Part shown: positions 6,393 through 9,077 of the stretch, in pieces
Layout of the letters: each line of letters begins with the position of its first letter
Numbering within the stretch: position 1 is the stretch's first letter
Assembly: GCA_029976905.1 (NCBI GenBank)
Contig: JAPOLW010000128.1
Location: 1-9,077 of the forward strand
Source: a bacterium
Lineage (GTDB): Bacteria; Desulfobacterota; Binatia; UBA12015
Direction of reading: 5' to 3'
Length of the DNA: 9,077 nucleotides
The notes under the pieces: generated by a model
Seen by the model: the letters and a program-made list of their open reading frames with translations, nothing else
Told to the model about the DNA's origin: nothing
Databases searched by the model: none
Made by a program: the position numbers and the translations under genes

Positions 6393-7122
6393 AGCGGGTC
6401 GTGAGCACGTCGAGATACTCGCGCACCACCCGCTCGAGCCCGACGAAGAGGGCGCGGCCCATCAGCGCGTGACCGATCGAGACTTCCGCGAGGTTCGGCA
6501 ATTCACGGAAGAGAACGAGGTTGTCCAGGTCGAGATCATGACCTGCATTGATGCCGAGTCCGAGTTCGGCAGCGCGTACGGCGGCTTCGACATAGCTCCG
6601 GAAACTGCGCGCCGCGGCATCGCTGCTTTCGGCGGCGGCCCGGGCGTAGGGCTCGGTGAAGAGCTCGACCCGATCTCCGCCGCTCGCAGCGGCCCACACG
6701 ACCGCCTCTGGAGTCGGGTCGACGAAGAGGCTCACGCGCATCCCTGCCTCTTTGAGCTTGCCGACGGTGTCCTCCAGCCGGGTATCGGCTGGCCAGCCCG
6801 CCTCGCTGGTGATCTCCCCCGGCTTGACCGGCACGAGCGTCACCTGGTGTGGCCGCACCTCGTGCGCCATCTCGAGGAAATCCGGGCGCGGGTCTCCCTC
6901 GAGATTGTACTCGACGCGGTCGCGCATCGGTTCGAGAAGGGCGGCGATTTCGCGAACATCCCTTGGCGTGATGTGGCGCTGGTCGGCGCGCGGATGCACC
7001 GTGATTCCCGGCGCCCCGGCGGCCACACACACCCGTGCGGCCTCCAGAACACTCGGGGTCGCTCCTCCGCGGGAATTTCGTAGCGTGGCGACCTTGTTGA
7101 CGTTGACGCTGAGACGGGTCAC
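6391..7122 (-). CDS. pdxJ: Pyridoxine 5'-phosphate synthase PdxJ
   Basis: PdxJ condenses 1-deoxy-D-xylulose 5-phosphate with 3-amino-1-hydroxyacetone phosphate to make pyridoxine 5'-phosphate, the ring-forming step of the DXP-dependent vitamin B6 route. The product is a cytoplasmic TIM barrel. The 243-residue length matches the family. Visible signatures are RLSVNVNKVATLRNSRGG at the N-terminus, GITVHPRADQRHI (39-51, with H43, R45 and H50), EYNLEGD with E75, the phosphate-binding and dimer regions around LVPVKPGE (96-103), VSLFVDP (130-136), and GINAGHDL with H195. The start is a GTG at 7122, chosen because it gives the usual RLSVN beginning; GGAG lies just before it with only two bases of spacing. 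The frame is open upstream to 8514, but that part is antiphase to the MFS gene. It sits 11 bp after the MFS stop and 13 bp before the exported-protein gene. Confidence 0.95.
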   Translation of the reverse strand: MTRLSVNVNKVATLRNSRGGATPSVLEAARVCVAAGAPGITVHPRADQRHITPRDVREIAALLEPMRDRVEYNLEGDPRPDFLEMAHEVRPHQVTLVPVKPGEITSEAGWPADTRLEDTVGKLKEAGMRVSLFVDPTPEAVVWAAASGGDRVELFTEPYARAAAESSDAAARSFRSYVEAAVRAAELGLGINAGHDLDLDNLVLFRELPNLAEVSIGHALMGRALFVGLERVVREYLDVLTTR

Positions 7123-7133
7123 GTCTCCGATGG

Positions 7134-8531
7134 CTACAGGGAACTGTCGGCTTTGCAACCAGGATCGAGATTCGGGACCCGGTCGGGCATCCGCCCCGCG
7201 AGAACCGCGGCGACGAGAGCGGTGGCAACCATCACGACTTCCACCGAGGCGATCGCCGTCGCGAGATCCCGTCCCAGACTGCGCGAGAAGGCGAGAAGGG
7301 CGCCACCGATCCCGGTCCCCAGGGCAATGCAGAGGGTATAGGAGAGCTGTAGCGCAGCCGACGCGCGGCCTTCTTCGCCGCCACGCGCGGACTCGAGGAT
7401 GACCAGGGTGAGGGTCGAATAGGTGAGGCCCATGCCTAGCGAGGTCACACCCCACGCCAGACCGACCACCGGCAGGGGCACGCCGGGATGCAGGACCGTC
7501 GTCGTACCCGCGACCCCGATCGCGATCAGCAGGAAGCCGAGCCGCACCAGGGTGCGGCGACTGCGTCGGGGTGCTTCGCGGGCCTGGATCCAGGCGCCCG
7601 CCGTCCATGTCAGGGTGCCGACGGTCAGGGGCAGCCCGGCGAAGACGGCCGATCGTCCGCGCACGGACGTGATGGCCAGGGGGATGAAGGCTTCCGCTCC
7701 GAAAAAAGCGAAGCCGACGAGGCCCACGAGCGCGACCGCGGCGCCCGGGCCTGGCTGGATGCGGAGCGTTCCGGTCGGCAGCAGCCGACGCGCCGCGGGG
7801 AGTCCGATGGCAAGGCCTGCCAGGACCACGGCGGCGCCCGTGACGACGTCCTCTCTCTCGAGGCCGCCGACCAGAACACCGGCGCCGAGGGCCAGCTGGA
7901 GGGCGTTCCAGGTGCGGGACCGGTCGGCGCGCCCGGCGTCGTCGTCGCGATCCGGAGCGGCGAGGCGTCGGAGCCCCGGTGCGGCCACCGCGGCCCCGAT
8001 GGTGGTGGCCGGCGCGAGGGCGAAGAAGACCCATCGCCAACCGAGCGTATCCGCCACCAGGCCGGCGAGAGCGGGACCGACGAGGCCGGGCACGACCCAG
8101 GCGCTCGACAGCAAGGCGATCATGCGAGGGCGCGCCTGGGGGGAGTAGCCCCGTCCCACGGCGACGTAGGAGACCGCCCCCACGGCTCCAGCGCCGAGGC
8201 CTTGCACGAAGCGCGCCGCCACCAACCACGGCATCGTGGACGCGGCTCCCGCACCGACGAGGCCGGCGACGAAAACGGCCGCTCCCAGCAGGAAGGGCGT
8301 CGCCGGCCCGCGTTCGTCGGCCTGCGTCCCGCCGGCCGTGATGCCGATGAGGCTCGCGAGCATGAAGGCGCTGAACGCCCATCCGTAGAGATCGAGGCCT
8401 CCGATCTCGGCGACCGTCGTCGGTAGGATGGTCGCCACCGCGAGGGCCTCGAATGCGCTGAAGGCGACCGTCGCGAGCAACCCGATCGTCAGACCGCGGT
8501 GGTTGCGGTCCCACACCTCCGTCGCCCCCAC
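7134..8531 (-). CDS. MFS transporter, drug-exporter-like
   Basis: This is a predicted proton-driven inner-membrane exporter of the major facilitator superfamily. The 465-residue product is strongly hydrophobic, with some 12-14 membrane segments. TM1 with ALAVATILPTTVAEIGGLDLYGW (29-51) resembles the DHA2/EmrB type. A degenerate motif A, GGTQADERGP (67-76), lies in the loop between helices 2 and 3. Motif B, RFVQGLGAGAVGAV, is at 107-120. The antiporter motif C, SAWVVPGLVGPALAG, is at 143-157, followed by GWRWVFF. A charged loop at 189-208 separates the halves. Substrate is not predictable. The start is GTG 8531, with AGAGGA (8542-8537) five bases upstream; the frame continues to the window edge but there runs opposite another gene. 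It is the first gene of the operon with pdxJ. Export of a B6 vitamer is possible but only inferred. Confidence 0.9.
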   Translation of the reverse strand: MGATEVWDRNHRGLTIGLLATVAFSAFEALAVATILPTTVAEIGGLDLYGWAFSAFMLASLIGITAGGTQADERGPATPFLLGAAVFVAGLVGAGAASTMPWLVAARFVQGLGAGAVGAVSYVAVGRGYSPQARPRMIALLSSAWVVPGLVGPALAGLVADTLGWRWVFFALAPATTIGAAVAAPGLRRLAAPDRDDDAGRADRSRTWNALQLALGAGVLVGGLEREDVVTGAAVVLAGLAIGLPAARRLLPTGTLRIQPGPGAAVALVGLVGFAFFGAEAFIPLAITSVRGRSAVFAGLPLTVGTLTWTAGAWIQAREAPRRSRRTLVRLGFLLIAIGVAGTTTVLHPGVPLPVVGLAWGVTSLGMGLTYSTLTLVILESARGGEEGRASAALQLSYTLCIALGTGIGGALLAFSRSLGRDLATAIASVEVVMVATALVAAVLAGRMPDRVPNLDPGCKADSSL

Positions 8532-8633
8532 CCCGGTCCTCTTACACGCTGGCGCGGGCGTGTTCACTTCGGATGGTTGCCGACCGTCGTGGGCGCGTTG
8601 TTCCGTGGGACGAGCAGGGATACAACCCTTCCC
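8532..8633. promoter_or_regulatory. Divergent intergenic region, probable promoters
   Basis: These 102 bp separate the divergent MFS and exported-protein genes and should hold both promoters. A weak plus-strand match is TTGTTC (8598-8603), a 17-base spacer and TACAAC (8621-8626). If used, it would place the transcript start almost on the GTG at 8634, giving a leaderless message. No clear minus-strand promoter or operator dyad is seen; the MFS Shine-Dalgarno is at 8537-8542. Confidence 0.3.
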
Positions 8634-9077
8634 GTGCCCGACAGAAAGAATCGGTTCTCGTTCGCGCCCGGGTGGAGTCTTACCGTGGCGCTTTTGCTTC
8701 TCGATGGGTCTTCGTCTGGTGCCGCGGCCGCCACCGGACACGGCCCCCAACTCGACCCCGCGGTCCAGAAGGAACTCAAGAGCAACTGGGCGCTTTGCCT
8801 GAGCAAGGTGAAGGGCCCGTATACGCCGAACTATTGCGTATGCCAGGACGGCCAGAAGAAGCCGGTGCAGCTTCCCAATGGGAAGATCACCAGCCCCTGC
8901 GGCCCGACGGCGAAGTTCTGCGCCGCCTATCGGGCGCCCTGGGCGGAGGTGCTGGCGAGCCACGGTATGTACATCGCCAATACCTTCCCCCGCGACCTCG
9001 AGGATTGGGATCGCATCCCCGACCACCACGATCTCGTGCGCGGTTACATCCTCGAGAAGTTCTTCATCGACACCCAC
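8634..9077 (+). CDS. Exported cysteine-containing protein of unknown function (partial, 3' end missing)
   Basis: The reading frame from GTG 8634 stays open for 148 codons to the window edge, so the C-terminus is missing. The N-terminus looks like a Sec signal peptide: basic MPDRKNR, a hydrophobic core WSLTVALLLL, then small residues ending near GAAAA-TG (about 33/34). The mature part starts GPQLDPAVQKELKSNW and contains five cysteines (C55, C68, C70, C89, C96), including a CVC motif, which suggests disulfides or metal binding outside the cytoplasm. Later it has LEDWDRIPDHHDLVRGYILEK, with an adjacent His pair. I do not recognise the family. GTG 8589 and TTG 8598 are also in frame, but 8634 gives the cleanest signal peptide. 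Shine-Dalgarno support is weak (AGGGA about 13 bases upstream). The frame has low-repeat, protein-like composition, unlike the opposite strand. Confidence 0.75.
   Translation, partial: MPDRKNRFSFAPGWSLTVALLLLDGSSSGAAAATGHGPQLDPAVQKELKSNWALCLSKVKGPYTPNYCVCQDGQKKPVQLPNGKITSPCGPTAKFCAAYRAPWAEVLASHGMYIANTFPRDLEDWDRIPDHHDLVRGYILEKFFIDTH

Noticed and set aside
7123..8514. N-terminal extension of the pdxJ frame by about 460 codons, which could look like a fusion protein
   Set aside because: The extension is a shifted reading of the MFS gene on the same strand, Arg/Gly/Pro-rich, and PdxJ homologues begin at RLSVN. The GTG at 7122 gives the normal length.
8532..9077. N-terminal extension of the MFS frame to the window edge
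   Set aside because: The extension lies opposite the exported-protein gene, has no membrane segment of the family, and GTG 8531 has a well-placed AGAGGA.
1..9077. CRISPR arrays, tRNA genes, insertion sequences, att sites, retron or toxin-antitoxin systems
   Set aside because: I looked for spaced direct repeats, cloverleaf-like segments, terminal inverted repeats and transposase or reverse-transcriptase motifs and saw none.

Overview
The window is GC-rich (roughly two thirds G+C by eye), tightly packed bacterial chromosome. No tRNA, rRNA, insertion sequence, phage gene or CRISPR array is visible. The gene set points to a Gram-negative bacterium: an exported di-haem cytochrome c peroxidase, RimO, PdxJ (the DXP-dependent vitamin B6 route) and Sec-type signal peptides. 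A predicted F420H2-dependent reductase suggests a lineage that makes or uses cofactor F420. An uncultured Myxococcota-, Binatota- or other former Deltaproteobacteria-like organism would fit, but the window alone cannot prove this.

Layout. (1) Bases 63-293 (+) encode a small acidic protein of unknown function. It faces a minus-strand peroxidase gene (479-1543); the gap between them holds one GC-rich hairpin just beyond each stop codon, probably a convergent terminator pair. (2) rimO (1604-2992, -) lies directly upstream of the peroxidase gene, separated by a 60-bp gap with short inverted repeats. (3) A divergent plus-strand run starts only 13 bp from the rimO start codon: a DUF385/Ddn-type deazaflavin-dependent reductase (3006-3485), a TauE/SafE permease (3505-4281) and a type-B carboxylesterase (4327-5934). 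The first two are 19 bp apart and the last two 45 bp apart, so they could be one transcript. (4) A minus-strand operon converges on them: an MFS exporter (8531-7134), pdxJ (7122-6391) and a small exported protein (6377-5961). The gaps are 11 and 13 bp, and the Shine-Dalgarno of the last gene overlaps the pdxJ stop. (5) A divergent plus-strand gene begins at 8634 and runs off the window; it encodes an exported, cysteine-containing protein I do not recognise.

How the genes work together. These are mostly housekeeping and metabolic functions: ribosome modification, PLP synthesis, peroxide removal in the periplasm, small-molecule reduction or hydrolysis, and export. The reductase-permease-esterase trio could be a small detoxification or catabolic unit, but that is inference from spacing alone. 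I see no convincing new defence, mobile or RNA-based system. The least explained items are the three unassigned small or partial proteins, the haem-ligand change in the peroxidase, and the very compact divergent start at rimO.
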